Shown: positions 47,545 to 56,771, numbered from the stretch's first letter. The stretch is DNA of 64,000 bases from Allomuricauda sp. (GCA_030148335.1 JASBTQ010000019.1:62001-126000), one strand, 5' to 3'. A program made the numbers and translations. Notes: generated by a model not told the origin, from the sequence alone.

Positions 47545-48468
47545 ATGAAACGAAGAGACTTTGTAAAGAACAAGATGATTGCTTCCACAGCTTTGGGTCT
47601 GGGAGGAGTCGGGGTATTGTCCGCTTTTAACGAGGGTCCCAAACAGATGAAGAGTGGATTCAAGCTCAAATATGCCCCACACCTTGGCATGTTCAAGGAA
47701 TCGGCAGGGGACGACCCTATTGACCAGTTGAATTTTATGGCGGATATGGGCTTTACCGCCTTTGAGGACAATGGCATGAAGGGCAGGTCCCAAGACCTAC
47801 AAGAAAAAATGGCCGCTACCATGGCCAAGCGGGGCATCTCAATGGGTGTGTTTGTGGCACATACAATTTCTTGGGACAAGCCCAATCTTGCCAATGGCGA
47901 TTCCTCACTTCGTGAAAAGTTTCTTGCGGAGATAAAGGAATCCATTGAGGTTGCAAAAAGAGTTAATGCCACATGGATGACTGTGGTCCCAGGCCATGTG
48001 GACCTAAGGTTGAGAAAAGAATTTCAAACTGCCCATGTGGTGGAATCCTTAAAACGGGCCAGCGACCTTTTGGAACCCCATGGCTTGGTAATGGTGCTGG
48101 AACCGTTGAATTTCCGTGACCATCCCGGCCTGTTTTTAACGGATAGCCCTCAGGCATATGAGGTATGCAAAGCTGTGGACAGTCCTTCCTGCAAGATCCT
48201 TTTTGATATTTATCATCAACAGATCCAAGAAGGAAATCTCATTCCCAATATCGATGCATGCTGGGACGAAATTGCCTATTTTCAGGTGGGGGACAACCCC
48301 GGAAGGAATGAGCCCACCACTGGAGAGATCAATTACAGGAATGTATTCAAACATATCCATTCCAAAGGGTTTGAGGGCATCGTGGGCATGGAGCATGGCA
48401 ATTCCAGGAAAGGCAAGGAAGGTGAACTGGCCGTAATCGAGGCCTATAAAAGCAGTGATACATTTTGA
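47545..48468 (+). CDS. Exported hydroxypyruvate-isomerase-like TIM-barrel protein
   Basis: A 307-residue xylose-isomerase-like TIM barrel (AP-endonuclease-2 fold). The N-terminus MKRRDFVKNKMIASTALGLGG looks like a Tat-type export signal with an RR motif. The barrel has the hydroxypyruvate-isomerase-like pattern: VLEPLNFRDH (metal Glu), LFDIYHQQ (Asp, His), GDNPGRNEP-TGEINY and a terminal GMEHG (Glu). Typical cytosolic family members isomerise hydroxypyruvate or epimerise keto sugars; an exported copy is unusual. An ATG at 47515 adds 10 residues. It is followed by a SUMF1 protein (10 bp) and an exported Gfo/Idh protein, so the three form a unit. Confidence 0.8.
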   Translation: MKRRDFVKNKMIASTALGLGGVGVLSAFNEGPKQMKSGFKLKYAPHLGMFKESAGDDPIDQLNFMADMGFTAFEDNGMKGRSQDLQEKMAATMAKRGISMGVFVAHTISWDKPNLANGDSSLREKFLAEIKESIEVAKRVNATWMTVVPGHVDLRLRKEFQTAHVVESLKRASDLLEPHGLVMVLEPLNFRDHPGLFLTDSPQAYEVCKAVDSPSCKILFDIYHQQIQEGNLIPNIDACWDEIAYFQVGDNPGRNEPTTGEINYRNVFKHIHSKGFEGIVGMEHGNSRKGKEGELAVIEAYKSSDTF

Positions 48469-48478
48469 TTTGTTTTAG

Positions 48479-49438
48479 ATGAAGCAATTGATCATTACAC
48501 CCCTATTTTGGTTATTGTGTGCCATTGGGACCCTCTATTCCCAGAGCGAATCAAACTATACCCAGAGCATTCCGGGTGTGGACATTGGTCTGGAAATGGT
48601 GGCCATACCTTCGGGCACATTTGAAATGGGCAGTGCCTTGGATGAGGAGGGAAGAAAAAGTGATGAAGGCCCCGTCCGCGAAATTGAGATGAACGGGTTC
48701 TGGATTTCCCAATATGAAATCACATGGGAACAGTATAATCTTTTCATCGAACGGGCCATTGACCAACTCGAAAATGAGCACAAGGCCTTAGATGTTGACC
48801 TGGACGTGGACGCAGTATCAGGCGCTACCACACCCTATGTGGATATGAGCCTTGGCATGGGAAGGGGAGAAGGTTTTCCAGTGGTTAACATCACCCAAAA
48901 AGCAGCTTCTACGTTCTGTGAATGGCTTTCGGCCTTAACCGGCCATTTTTACCGTCTTCCCACAGAGGCTGAATGGGAATATGCGGCACGGGCAGGAAGT
49001 GATCGACCGTATTATTTTGGGGAAGATCCCTCGAAATTGGAAGATCATGCCTGGTTTAAGGAGAACAGTGAAGGAAAATATCATCAAGTTGGCCTCAAAA
49101 AACCAAATCCGTGGGGCCTGTATGATATCTATGGAAACGTTGCGGAATGGACATTGGACCAATATAACGAGGAAGGTTATGTTGAAGCCAGTTTACCCTT
49201 TGAACCGACAGTGAGCGAGTATCCAGTGGCCCTAAGGGGCGGTTCTTTCAACAGTGCACCCGATGAATTGCGCAGCGCTTCCCGAATGGCATCAAATCCC
49301 GTATGGAAGGAGCGCGACCCACAATTCCCCCGCAGTAAATGGTGGTTCACAGATGCCGGATTTGTAGGGTTTAGGGTAGTAAGGCCAGTTGAGACCCCTT
49401 CCCCTGAAGACTATTCCCGTTACTGGGGAAAAGAATAA
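48479..49438 (+). CDS. Exported SUMF1/FGE-fold protein lacking the active-site cysteine
   Basis: A 319-residue protein with signal peptide ending LYSQ and a complete FGE-sulfatase (SUMF1) domain: MVAIPSGTFEMGS, ISQYEITWEQYNLFI, FYRLPTEAEWEYAARAG, NPWGLYDIYGNVAEWT, ALRGGSFNSAPDELRSASR and GFVGFRVVR. True formylglycine-generating enzymes need a Cys pair in the segment after RGGS; the corresponding stretch has none. No sulfatase gene is in the window. It is therefore a structural or binding relative, not a sulfatase activator. Its role in the exported oxidoreductase unit is unknown. Confidence 0.82.
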   Translation: MKQLIITPLFWLLCAIGTLYSQSESNYTQSIPGVDIGLEMVAIPSGTFEMGSALDEEGRKSDEGPVREIEMNGFWISQYEITWEQYNLFIERAIDQLENEHKALDVDLDVDAVSGATTPYVDMSLGMGRGEGFPVVNITQKAASTFCEWLSALTGHFYRLPTEAEWEYAARAGSDRPYYFGEDPSKLEDHAWFKENSEGKYHQVGLKKPNPWGLYDIYGNVAEWTLDQYNEEGYVEASLPFEPTVSEYPVALRGGSFNSAPDELRSASRMASNPVWKERDPQFPRSKWWFTDAGFVGFRVVRPVETPSPEDYSRYWGKE

Positions 49439-49439
49439 A

Positions 49440-50795
49440 ATGAGTATCCAAATAAATAGACAGATGAAACCAAAAAAGCAATCCAAGACCAAAGCAAGAC
49501 GAGAGTTCATAAAAAAAGCCTCATTGGCATCAGGAGCCATGGTTCTTCCCTCGCTGGGCACAAGTGCCATGGCAAATGTATTCAACGAAAAAAAATTGAA
49601 GATCGCCCTTGTGGGCTGTGGAGGCCGGGGCACCGGTGCGGCCAACCAGGCATTGGAGGCCGATGACAATGTAGAACTGGTGGCCATGGCAGACCTGTTT
49701 GAAGACCAATTGAATTCCAGCTATGGACATCTTTATGAAAAATATAAGGACACCGGAAAAATGCAGGTAAGGCAGGAGCACAAATTTGTCGGTTTCGATG
49801 GTTTCAAGAAAGCCATAGACCTTGCCGATGTCGTCATCCTTACCACCCCGCCCGGATTCAGGCCCTATCATTTTGCCTATGCCATTGAAAACGACAAGCA
49901 CGTGTTCATGGAAAAACCAGTGGCCACGGATGTTCCTGGAATAAGAAAGGTACTTGAGACCGCCAAATTGGCCGATCAAAAAAGGTTGAACGTTGTGGTC
50001 GGGCTGCAGCGCCGTTACCAAGAAAATTACATAAAGACCCATGAACTCATCAAAAATGGAAGTTTGGGCAAAATAGTGGCAGGACAGGTGTATTGGAACA
50101 GTGAAGGGGTATGGGTACGCTCCAGAAAACCTGAACAATCAGAGTTGGAATACCAAATGAGAAACTGGTATTATTTTAACTGGATATGCGGGGACCATAT
50201 TCTCGAGCAGCATATACACAATATTGATGTTGCCAATTGGTTTATCGGGGAATACCCGTTATCGGCACAGGGTATGGGAGGAAGAATGGTGAGGACCGGA
50301 CCGGACCATGGGGAAATCTTTGACCATCATTTTGTTGAATTTACGTACCCAAGTGGGGCGGTCATATCAAGTCAGTGCCGCCACCAGCCCAACACCATGT
50401 ACAAGGTCGGTGAAGCTTTTCAGTTGACCAACGGTACCGTGGTCACCAGCGATGCCGGTGCGGCCAAGATATATGACCTCTCCGGAAAGGAAATGGAATC
50501 CATCAGCAATCCACAAGGACACAATCCATATCAAGAAGAGCACAACAGACTGTTTGCTTCCATTCGGGATAAAGGTGTCATCAATGATGCGGAAAATGGG
50601 GCAAAAAGTACCATGAGTGCCATTTTGGGACGAATGGCCACCTATAGTGGCAAAGTAATCAGTTGGGAGGAGGCCATAAACTCCAACCTTCAGCTTATGC
50701 CCGAAGGACTGACATGGGATTCTCCGACGCCAACAAAGCCAGATCAAGAGGGGAAATATCCCATACCCATACCAGGCAAGGCGATCGTGCTTTGA
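49440..50795 (+). CDS. Exported Gfo/Idh/MocA-family oxidoreductase
   Basis: A 451-residue NAD(P)-dependent oxidoreductase with a Tat-like signal (ARREFIKKASLASGAM, ending SAMA). The Rossmann part holds IALVGCGGRGTGA, VELVAMADLF, VVILTTPP and the catalytic-type EKPVATD; the C-terminal part contains DHILEQHIHNIDVANW. The start at ATG 49440 directly follows the SUMF1 stop; ATG 49464 is also possible. Exported family members can oxidise a glycoside hydroxyl in sugar 3-oxidation schemes with partner TIM-barrel enzymes, which would fit the adjoining isomerase-like gene, but this is inference and the DUF1080 partner common in such loci is not seen here. Confidence 0.85.
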   Translation: MSIQINRQMKPKKQSKTKARREFIKKASLASGAMVLPSLGTSAMANVFNEKKLKIALVGCGGRGTGAANQALEADDNVELVAMADLFEDQLNSSYGHLYEKYKDTGKMQVRQEHKFVGFDGFKKAIDLADVVILTTPPGFRPYHFAYAIENDKHVFMEKPVATDVPGIRKVLETAKLADQKRLNVVVGLQRRYQENYIKTHELIKNGSLGKIVAGQVYWNSEGVWVRSRKPEQSELEYQMRNWYYFNWICGDHILEQHIHNIDVANWFIGEYPLSAQGMGGRMVRTGPDHGEIFDHHFVEFTYPSGAVISSQCRHQPNTMYKVGEAFQLTNGTVVTSDAGAAKIYDLSGKEMESISNPQGHNPYQEEHNRLFASIRDKGVINDAENGAKSTMSAILGRMATYSGKVISWEEAINSNLQLMPEGLTWDSPTPTKPDQEGKYPIPIPGKAIVL

Positions 50796-51363
50796 AACGG
50801 TGGCTGATCGGGGGATATTAATCCATGTAAACACCTACCAGCCAACAGAGAATAAATTGTTACATGATGTCAAAAACTCCTTTTGGAAACTTCGTTCCCC
50901 ATAGCATTTCCACAAGAAGATGTTCGAGGACATATTCTATTAAAGGACAAAAAATAAATCTTTGGTGGTAACAAGGATTATGATGATGTTAGTAGTTCCC
51001 CTCTCTGGCGAACCACTGAACAGTAGTATTTGTTGGATGTTAACTTGCCTATTTACAGAATTTTAAACATTCATTCGATACATAAAAAAGATGTGGGTTT
51101 AGGTGAATGCTTCAGCACTTGCTGTGTGTAATTTGGATAGTGTTTAACGCTTGCCGTAGGTGTTTTGCAAACCTGTTTGTCAAACCCAAAATTAGGTATT
51201 ATCCGCAATTACTCAGAGGCAATCAACGCATCGACATCTTTCTGCGCCAGTATATGATCATTACTTGTTTTTTCTTCACTACGCTTGTTTGTACCAATTT
51301 TGGGTCCACAGGAAAGAAAAAAAAGAAATATAAGATTTAAATATACGGTCTTACGCAGTATGC
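50796..51363. other. Gene-free stretch between two convergent transcription units
   Basis: 568 bp without a convincing gene. Short frames exist on both strands but none matches a family I know. The minus strand ends of two short frames read ALIASE and HSKC followed by stops, which could be decay products of an earlier gene; this is not strong enough to call a pseudogene. No terminator with a T-tract is evident after the Gfo/Idh gene. Confidence 0.4.
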
Positions 51364-52116
51364 TCATTCGTTCCAATTTTGCAGCCGACCTAGATATAGA
51401 TAGCTTTCCACGTATTTGCGATGCTCTGGGCTGGTCATTTTTTCTACCAGTTTCAACGCAGAAATATAACTCGCTAAATTTCCATTTGATGAACTGAACT
51501 TTCCGTCCTCAACAAAAGTTACCAGGCTATCATTTTGGACTTTTAAGTTCGGATAATCTTTCTGCAATTCTTCGCCACCACCGATGTATGTAACAATCTT
51601 ATGTCCATCTGCAATTCCCGATTTACCTATTAACTGGGCTCCGGCGCAATTGCTCACAGTGTATATGGTTTCCTTGTTCTTCTCCTTTATGAAATCTATC
51701 ATTTTTTGGTTGCGGACCTGGGCATACATATCATACCCACTGGGTACGAACAATGCTGTTAATTTGGGGCAGTTCTCAAAAGTATAATCGGGAACAAAAT
51801 GCATACCTTCTTCCGTTGTGATCGGATTTTTGTTTTCGGCGATGGCAATAACGTTAAAAAGTTGTTTTCCATCTTTGCTCGGTTTTGCAAAGACATCAGA
51901 GGTCGCGATGATCTCACTTTGTAAAACACCGCTGAACATCAATAGTCCTATGGTCGGCAGTTCGGGATCGAACGGTTTTAAATGTTTTGTCAGCGTATCG
52001 GTTTTCACCTCTGTTTTTGAAAATTCCGAATTAGCCTCTTTCGTTTTTGATGTATCTGTGTTACAGCTCGTCATAGCTGACACAAAAACTAGTAATATCA
52101 TTCCAAGTTTTGCCAT
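51364..52116 (-). CDS. DJ-1/PfpI-family lipoprotein
   Basis: A 250-residue lipoprotein (lipobox AMTSC) whose mature part is a DJ-1/PfpI class I glutamine-amidotransferase-like domain. Visible: TIGLLMFSGVLQSEI, VPDYTFENCPKLTALFVPSG, and the nucleophile elbow YTVSNCAGAQLIGKSG with the Cys. Proteins like this act as glyoxalases, isonitrile hydratases or ThiJ-type chaperones in the cytoplasm; a lipid-anchored copy is less usual. The linker after Cys is rich in Thr, Ser and Lys. It is alone between gene-free stretches and looks more AT-rich than its neighbours. Confidence 0.8.
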   Translation of the reverse strand: MAKLGMILLVFVSAMTSCNTDTSKTKEANSEFSKTEVKTDTLTKHLKPFDPELPTIGLLMFSGVLQSEIIATSDVFAKPSKDGKQLFNVIAIAENKNPITTEEGMHFVPDYTFENCPKLTALFVPSGYDMYAQVRNQKMIDFIKEKNKETIYTVSNCAGAQLIGKSGIADGHKIVTYIGGGEELQKDYPNLKVQNDSLVTFVEDGKFSSSNGNLASYISALKLVEKMTSPEHRKYVESYLYLGRLQNWNE

Positions 52117-52815
52117 TGTCCCAATTATTGTTTTAGTTGATCAAATTATAATATCTTTTGCTACTGCTATCCTAATAAAAATTTCGATAAACTTCCCCTT
52201 CGATTGTTAGGTTGAATTTCGTTGCTTTTTCCCTCTTCTGGATTTTCTGCCGTATAAGAGCGCAAACCGTTACGCGATTCCATGTATTGATATATCGTAC
52301 AACAAAAATAGGGTCCTGTGGAAGGCAAAAACTTAAACCAGTTTAAGAAATAGCATGTGATTTTTTTTGCCAATTGCGAACTTGTCAATTACCTGTATAG
52401 AATTTCCCGTCGAAATAACCACAATTTGAGAGGTGTTTTTGGTCGCAAGGTTGTACACCCCAAGGGTCTAAAACTACTCTTTTCAAAACGCATATTCAGT
52501 GCCCGGAAGTTACATTTCACCTAGATGTCCACTTTCCACTTGGTCATCCGAAAGGTTGTATATGTCCATGCTGATGGACAACCGTTCGTTGAGCATGGGC
52601 TCCAGGTTTGGGCATGGATAATTTTTCTTGGGAAAAATGCTCTCTTGGCAGTAATGAGATATAGGCAAAGAAGGTTTGACCTTCTTTTTGGTCAAAAACT
52701 TGACATCGTCCCATGACAAATTGACAAAGGCAAAAAAATCGACAATGGCTTGATGACATTTTTTTTCTATTTCGATAAGCTTGAAAGAAACACCAATTAA
52801 AAAATTAGAAACCAA
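52117..52815. other. Long gene-free stretch with competing hairpins
   Basis: About 700 bp with only short open frames on both strands, including a 101-codon minus-strand frame (52510-52815) that resembles nothing I know. At 52667-52696 two mutually exclusive hairpins can form on the plus strand: AAAGAAGG/CCTTCTTT around TTTGA, and TTTGACC/GGTCAAA around TTCTTTTT. The stretch probably holds the promoter of the lipoprotein gene at 52816, but I cannot place its boxes with confidence. Confidence 0.4.
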
Positions 52816-55398
52816 ATGAAAACCTCAGTAAAAATTATTGTATCGCTCATTTTTGCCTTCATGTTGGCAATGAGTTGCAACTCGGACGACAACGCCCTTA
52901 AAATGGACGACGATGTGTCACAGACCGATGATGATCCCACCCCCACAGATGATGACCCAGGACCGGCCGAAGGCTATGAAATGGTGGACGTGCAAGTCAT
53001 TCTGCCCGATGGTTCAAACGCGGATACAACAGGTGCATCCCTTTTTGGCATGGGTGCCACGAGCAATCTTGATGATGCGGCGAAAGGCAACATTCCCTTC
53101 AATCCCGGAAGCGTGGAGCTGGCCTATTTGTTCGATGCGGATGGAGATTTACTGCTGGCAGGGTTCATGACCGATGAACGAAAGGAAGTATCCGTGGCCA
53201 CAACCGCCGAAGTGATGTTGTATTTTGGCATGCTTACTTCACTTCGAACAACTCCCTATAAAAAAATGTTCGTGGAGCGCATTGTACAGGAACAGGCCTT
53301 TATGGATCTTGCTGCCGAATTTGAGACGTTGTTCAACCAAAACCCGAAAGTATTTGCGGAGGGAGGGTTTATGGACGCGCTCAATGAGGCGATCACTTCA
53401 CTCACGTCAAAGGAACCCATCGACATTGGTTCCAAAATAGATTTTGGCCCCATAGAGAGCAGTGGCTTGTCCCTTGACGAAGCAGGGGAGCAGTCGTTCA
53501 CCGTTTCCAATAGTTACCCAAGGCGTGCCCACGGGTTTGTCTATAAAAAATCCTATAAGGATGAGTTTGGGAATGAGACCGTCATCAACTCAGAAATTGA
53601 GGGAAGCGACACCCCGGACCATGAACTGGAAATCCCTTTTATTGCACTAGCCAATGAGAATCAAGATGATCTACAGGGACAGGTAACCAATTTCAATCTG
53701 TGCTCACAGGGAGCCCGATACGCTTCAAAAACCTCATCTGCCCTGAATCTGGAACTTGTTGAGGGGAGAGCTTCGGAAACCTACGAACTGGCCGTAATTG
53801 GTCCTGGTAGTGGCGGTGCCGCAGGCCGTGGCCTCACCAATGCCGAACAGGAGAAATTTGAGGAGCTTTCCGTGGAGACCTTTATTATGGACTATTTTCT
53901 TCCCATTTTAATGGATATTGGCGGAAACCGGGACACTTTTGAGACCAAGGCCTTGCAAGGGGCCACCTCCATGGTGGGTACGGTGGAGCCGATTTTAAGG
54001 GCGCACGAACCCTCCATCACCGCTGTTCTGGACAATGATTTTGAAACGGCCATGAACGAATTCCTGCCTTTTCTCTACGGCGATATCAGGCTCTCCAATG
54101 ACCTTAGGAACATCATGACCCAAATGTATGGCATCCTTTCAACCGGAAGCAGCCCAAATACCTTCATCCAGAACAATGAACTGATCCAGGAAGGCGAACA
54201 ACGCTATCTGAAGCTCACCAGTGCCATATTGCGTTCCATCAAGGAATCGGTGGGCATAAATTGCATCAATCAACGATTGGGTGTTTCGGCAAAACTGGAA
54301 AAGTGGGACATCACCATTTCAGAGGGTGTTGTAAAACTACAGCCCGAAAAAATGACTACGGTGCCCTTTGGCGACCCCAAGGAAATCCGAGCCAAAGTCC
54401 TCATCAATTTGGAAGAAGGGGAGGAACTTGAATATGAGTGGAGCACCACAACGCAATTTGGTGGGGTGCTGAACGATTACAATGGCCAGGATGGTACCAG
54501 TTTTACCACCGCCAGCGATAAAGTGGCCTTTTTTAGCAATGCTTCGGCAACTGTCCTTGGTGATGGTGAAAATCTCGAAGAGGTTACAGTTATTGCCTAT
54601 TTAAAGAGCGGAAGCTCTAGGGATGAACTGGGCACGGCCACCATGACCGTGGATGTGAAGAAGAAAAAGTTTGAGATAAAGCCCGATGGAATCACCATTA
54701 AAGGAGATGATGAGGTGAACTTGAAACTCGTGCACAATGATGGAGAGACTGCCATTCCCAATGCCGAGACCGAATACAAGGTCGTATGGTCCACCAATGG
54801 CAGTTATGGGCTGCTCAATGGGATTTCAACGACAATAACCACTTTGGATGATGGTTCAATGAGCTATGAAGCCCAAGATACAGAGGTGGAAAGTGCTACG
54901 GAAATCATCAAGGCTGAAGTTTATGCCCGACCAAAGGGCAGTGACCAAGCCTATGCGCTTGCAGATGAAGCTGAGGCAACCCTCACCATTGAAAACGATG
55001 ACCAGACACTTATTTATTATGTTGATATTGGAGTGGACAGCCATAGGGACCAAGTGGGCATTTACCATAATGCCCAAGTCTGGAGTTCGTTTAAATGGAA
55101 CACCAATGAGGCCTTGGAGGATATCCCTGATGGATTTGAAGTGGAGCGTTATACCATGCGGATCATTGAAAGGACCCCGGATGTGATACCATCCTGCAGT
55201 TATACCAGTGATACTTGGACCCCCCAGGAATTGGAAGGGGGCAGCGAAGGTTCCGAATTGGAATTGAGATGCCCGGTGGGAGCCATTTCAGGACCAAACT
55301 CAGCAAATGTATCCAGTTGGATGTCCGAGGCCTTGGCCCGCTATGCCTCAGCAAAAGGCTATGCCCAAGTAACAGTGTATTTAAAACCAAAAAGTTAG
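52816..55398 (+). CDS. Large lipoprotein of unknown function with acidic linker
   Basis: An 860-residue lipoprotein (lipobox LAMSC followed by NSDDNA). An Asp-rich linker with repeated TDDD/DDDP units (residues 30-50) precedes the folded part. Residues about 50-170 form a carboxypeptidase-regulatory-like beta region (VDVQVILPDGSNADTTGASL), the middle 200-470 is mainly helical, and 480-740 contains Ig-like repeats rich in beta strands (VEVWST, VTVIAYLKSG). The last 110 residues (LIYYVDIGVDSHRDQVGIYH on) form a separate module with two Cys pairs. I do not recognise the family. It lies just before the sigma/anti-sigma/CHAT genes and may be a surface component of that system. Confidence 0.7.
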   Translation: MKTSVKIIVSLIFAFMLAMSCNSDDNALKMDDDVSQTDDDPTPTDDDPGPAEGYEMVDVQVILPDGSNADTTGASLFGMGATSNLDDAAKGNIPFNPGSVELAYLFDADGDLLLAGFMTDERKEVSVATTAEVMLYFGMLTSLRTTPYKKMFVERIVQEQAFMDLAAEFETLFNQNPKVFAEGGFMDALNEAITSLTSKEPIDIGSKIDFGPIESSGLSLDEAGEQSFTVSNSYPRRAHGFVYKKSYKDEFGNETVINSEIEGSDTPDHELEIPFIALANENQDDLQGQVTNFNLCSQGARYASKTSSALNLELVEGRASETYELAVIGPGSGGAAGRGLTNAEQEKFEELSVETFIMDYFLPILMDIGGNRDTFETKALQGATSMVGTVEPILRAHEPSITAVLDNDFETAMNEFLPFLYGDIRLSNDLRNIMTQMYGILSTGSSPNTFIQNNELIQEGEQRYLKLTSAILRSIKESVGINCINQRLGVSAKLEKWDITISEGVVKLQPEKMTTVPFGDPKEIRAKVLINLEEGEELEYEWSTTTQFGGVLNDYNGQDGTSFTTASDKVAFFSNASATVLGDGENLEEVTVIAYLKSGSSRDELGTATMTVDVKKKKFEIKPDGITIKGDDEVNLKLVHNDGETAIPNAETEYKVVWSTNGSYGLLNGISTTITTLDDGSMSYEAQDTEVESATEIIKAEVYARPKGSDQAYALADEAEATLTIENDDQTLIYYVDIGVDSHRDQVGIYHNAQVWSSFKWNTNEALEDIPDGFEVERYTMRIIERTPDVIPSCSYTSDTWTPQELEGGSEGSELELRCPVGAISGPNSANVSSWMSEALARYASAKGYAQVTVYLKPKS

Positions 55399-55443
55399 GA
55401 ACATAACGATAAAATAGCATATGAACTTTTAAATTTCTTTAAA

Positions 55444-55473
55444 TTCCCCATGCTTTCCAAAAAGTATGGGGAA
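55444..55473 (+). promoter_or_regulatory. Hairpin enclosing the sigma-factor start codon
   Basis: TTCCCCATGC (55444-55453) pairs with GTATGGGGAA (55464-55473) with one G-T wobble and a 10-base loop. The start codon ATG 55466-55468 lies inside the right arm. There is no T-tract after it, so it is unlikely to be a simple terminator. A role in blocking translation is inference. Confidence 0.5.
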
Positions 55474-56038
55474 TACACAAAGAAAAGATACCGGCACAAT
55501 CCTAGAAGGTTTTAGAAAGAATGATGAAAGCATTCTGGAAGAAGTTTATCATAGTGTTTTCCCAAAAGTTAGGATCCACATCCTCAAGAACAGTGGGGAC
55601 GAGGCCAAGGCAAAAGATATTTATCAAGAGGCGTTCATTGCTTGTTGGCAAAATGTAAAGGATTACAAATTTGATGGGACAGGAAGTCTGGAAGCGTACT
55701 TGTTCACCATTGCCAAGAACAAATGGACGGACCATCTAAGGTCCGCTCGGTTCAAGAAAACGGTCCATCAGGATGTAATGACCTTGATCGATCAGAAAGA
55801 GGAAGAGGACGAAGACCAAGACAATGAGGCGCAAAATGGACAGGACATCATGAAAAATGCCCTCCATCAATTGGGAAATGGATGCAAAAACCTCTTGACC
55901 CTCTTCTATTTTGAACGTAAAAACATGGAAGAGATAGGCGAAAAACTCGGCATTGGTGCGGCATCAGCCCGAAACAAAAAATACCGGTGCATGGAACAAT
56001 TACGTGCATTGGCCCAACAAATCAAGAACAATGGATAA
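55466..56038 (+). CDS. ECF-type RNA polymerase sigma factor
   Basis: A 190-residue sigma-70 family ECF factor. Region 2 is at about 25-100, with the DIYQEAFIACWQN core, DYKFDGTGSLEAYLFTIAKN and WTDHLRS. An acidic linker (EEEDEDQDNE) precedes region 4 at 125-185 (CKNLLTLFYFERKNMEEIGEKLGI, ARNKKYRCMEQLR). It directs RNA polymerase to a specific promoter set in response to a signal passed by the partner protein. The next gene starts 8 bp inside its end, a typical sigma/anti-sigma overlap. No other start fits the family N-terminus. Confidence 0.9.
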   Translation: MGNTQRKDTGTILEGFRKNDESILEEVYHSVFPKVRIHILKNSGDEAKAKDIYQEAFIACWQNVKDYKFDGTGSLEAYLFTIAKNKWTDHLRSARFKKTVHQDVMTLIDQKEEEDEDQDNEAQNGQDIMKNALHQLGNGCKNLLTLFYFERKNMEEIGEKLGIGAASARNKKYRCMEQLRALAQQIKNNG

Positions 56039-56771
56039 GGAACCTACATATTGGACCCTTGAAGAACAGAACCTTTTTGAAAGGTATCTTCTAGATGGGA
56101 TGGATGCCCAGGAAAGGACAGATTTTGAGTCCCAACTGCAATCCGATTCCATTTTAAATACCAAGTTTTTGGAATTTAAGGAATTGTTCCGGACCATTGA
56201 GGAAGACGGTCTGCGTTTCAAGTTGAACGATTTTCATGAGCATCTGGAAGACGATTCCCAGATCAGACCCCTTCATACAACCTCCTATCGATTATTTTTT
56301 CGGGTCGCGGCCACCATTGCACTATTGATCGCGCTTGGGGGCATTTGGTATTTCTACAACCCTAACTCCAATGAAAGGCTGTTCAATGCCTATTTCACCC
56401 CAGACCCTGGCTTGCCTACGGTAATGGGCAATAGTGATAATTATGATTTTTACGAAGCCATGGTCGATTACAAACAGGGAAACTACAAAACTGCGTTGCA
56501 AAAGTGGGAAAATCTGTTGCCTCAAAAAATGGACAACGATACCCTCAACTATTTTTTGGGGGCGGCCTATTTGGCCAACGAGGAACCCAGCAAGGCAATT
56601 CCCTATTTTGACCGTGTGCTTGGCAATGCCCAGCCTTCATTCCAAAGCGAAGCGGCATTTTACAAAGGCTTGGCACATTTAAAGAACAATGAGGTGGAAG
56701 CGGCGCTCAAAAGTCTGGAGCAAACTTCGGATGAAAAGGGCAGGGAATTGGCCAAAAAACTCAAGGATTGA
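56031..56771 (+). CDS. Membrane TPR protein, candidate anti-sigma factor
   Basis: A 246-residue protein. The first 70 residues are a soluble helical part (LFERYLLDGMDAQERTDFESQL) resembling the cytoplasmic anti-sigma domain found next to ECF factors. One membrane helix follows (FFRVAATIALLIALGGIWYF, about 94-115). The rest is an extracytoplasmic TPR solenoid (ALQKWENLLP, YFLGAAYLANEE, PYFDRVL, AFYKGLAHLKNNEVEAAL). The start ATG 56031 lies within the sigma gene; an upstream open frame is not needed. It would hold the sigma factor until the TPR side or a partner signals. There is no zinc-binding motif. Confidence 0.75.
   Translation: MDKEPTYWTLEEQNLFERYLLDGMDAQERTDFESQLQSDSILNTKFLEFKELFRTIEEDGLRFKLNDFHEHLEDDSQIRPLHTTSYRLFFRVAATIALLIALGGIWYFYNPNSNERLFNAYFTPDPGLPTVMGNSDNYDFYEAMVDYKQGNYKTALQKWENLLPQKMDNDTLNYFLGAAYLANEEPSKAIPYFDRVLGNAQPSFQSEAAFYKGLAHLKNNEVEAALKSLEQTSDEKGRELAKKLKD

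Noticed and set aside
48479..49438. A sulfatase-activating system
   Set aside because: The SUMF1 domain lacks the active-site cysteines and there is no sulfatase in the window.
52510..52815. 101-codon minus-strand frame ending GHLGEM
   Set aside because: Looks partly protein-like but has no match I know, no start context, and would begin at the promoter of the next gene.
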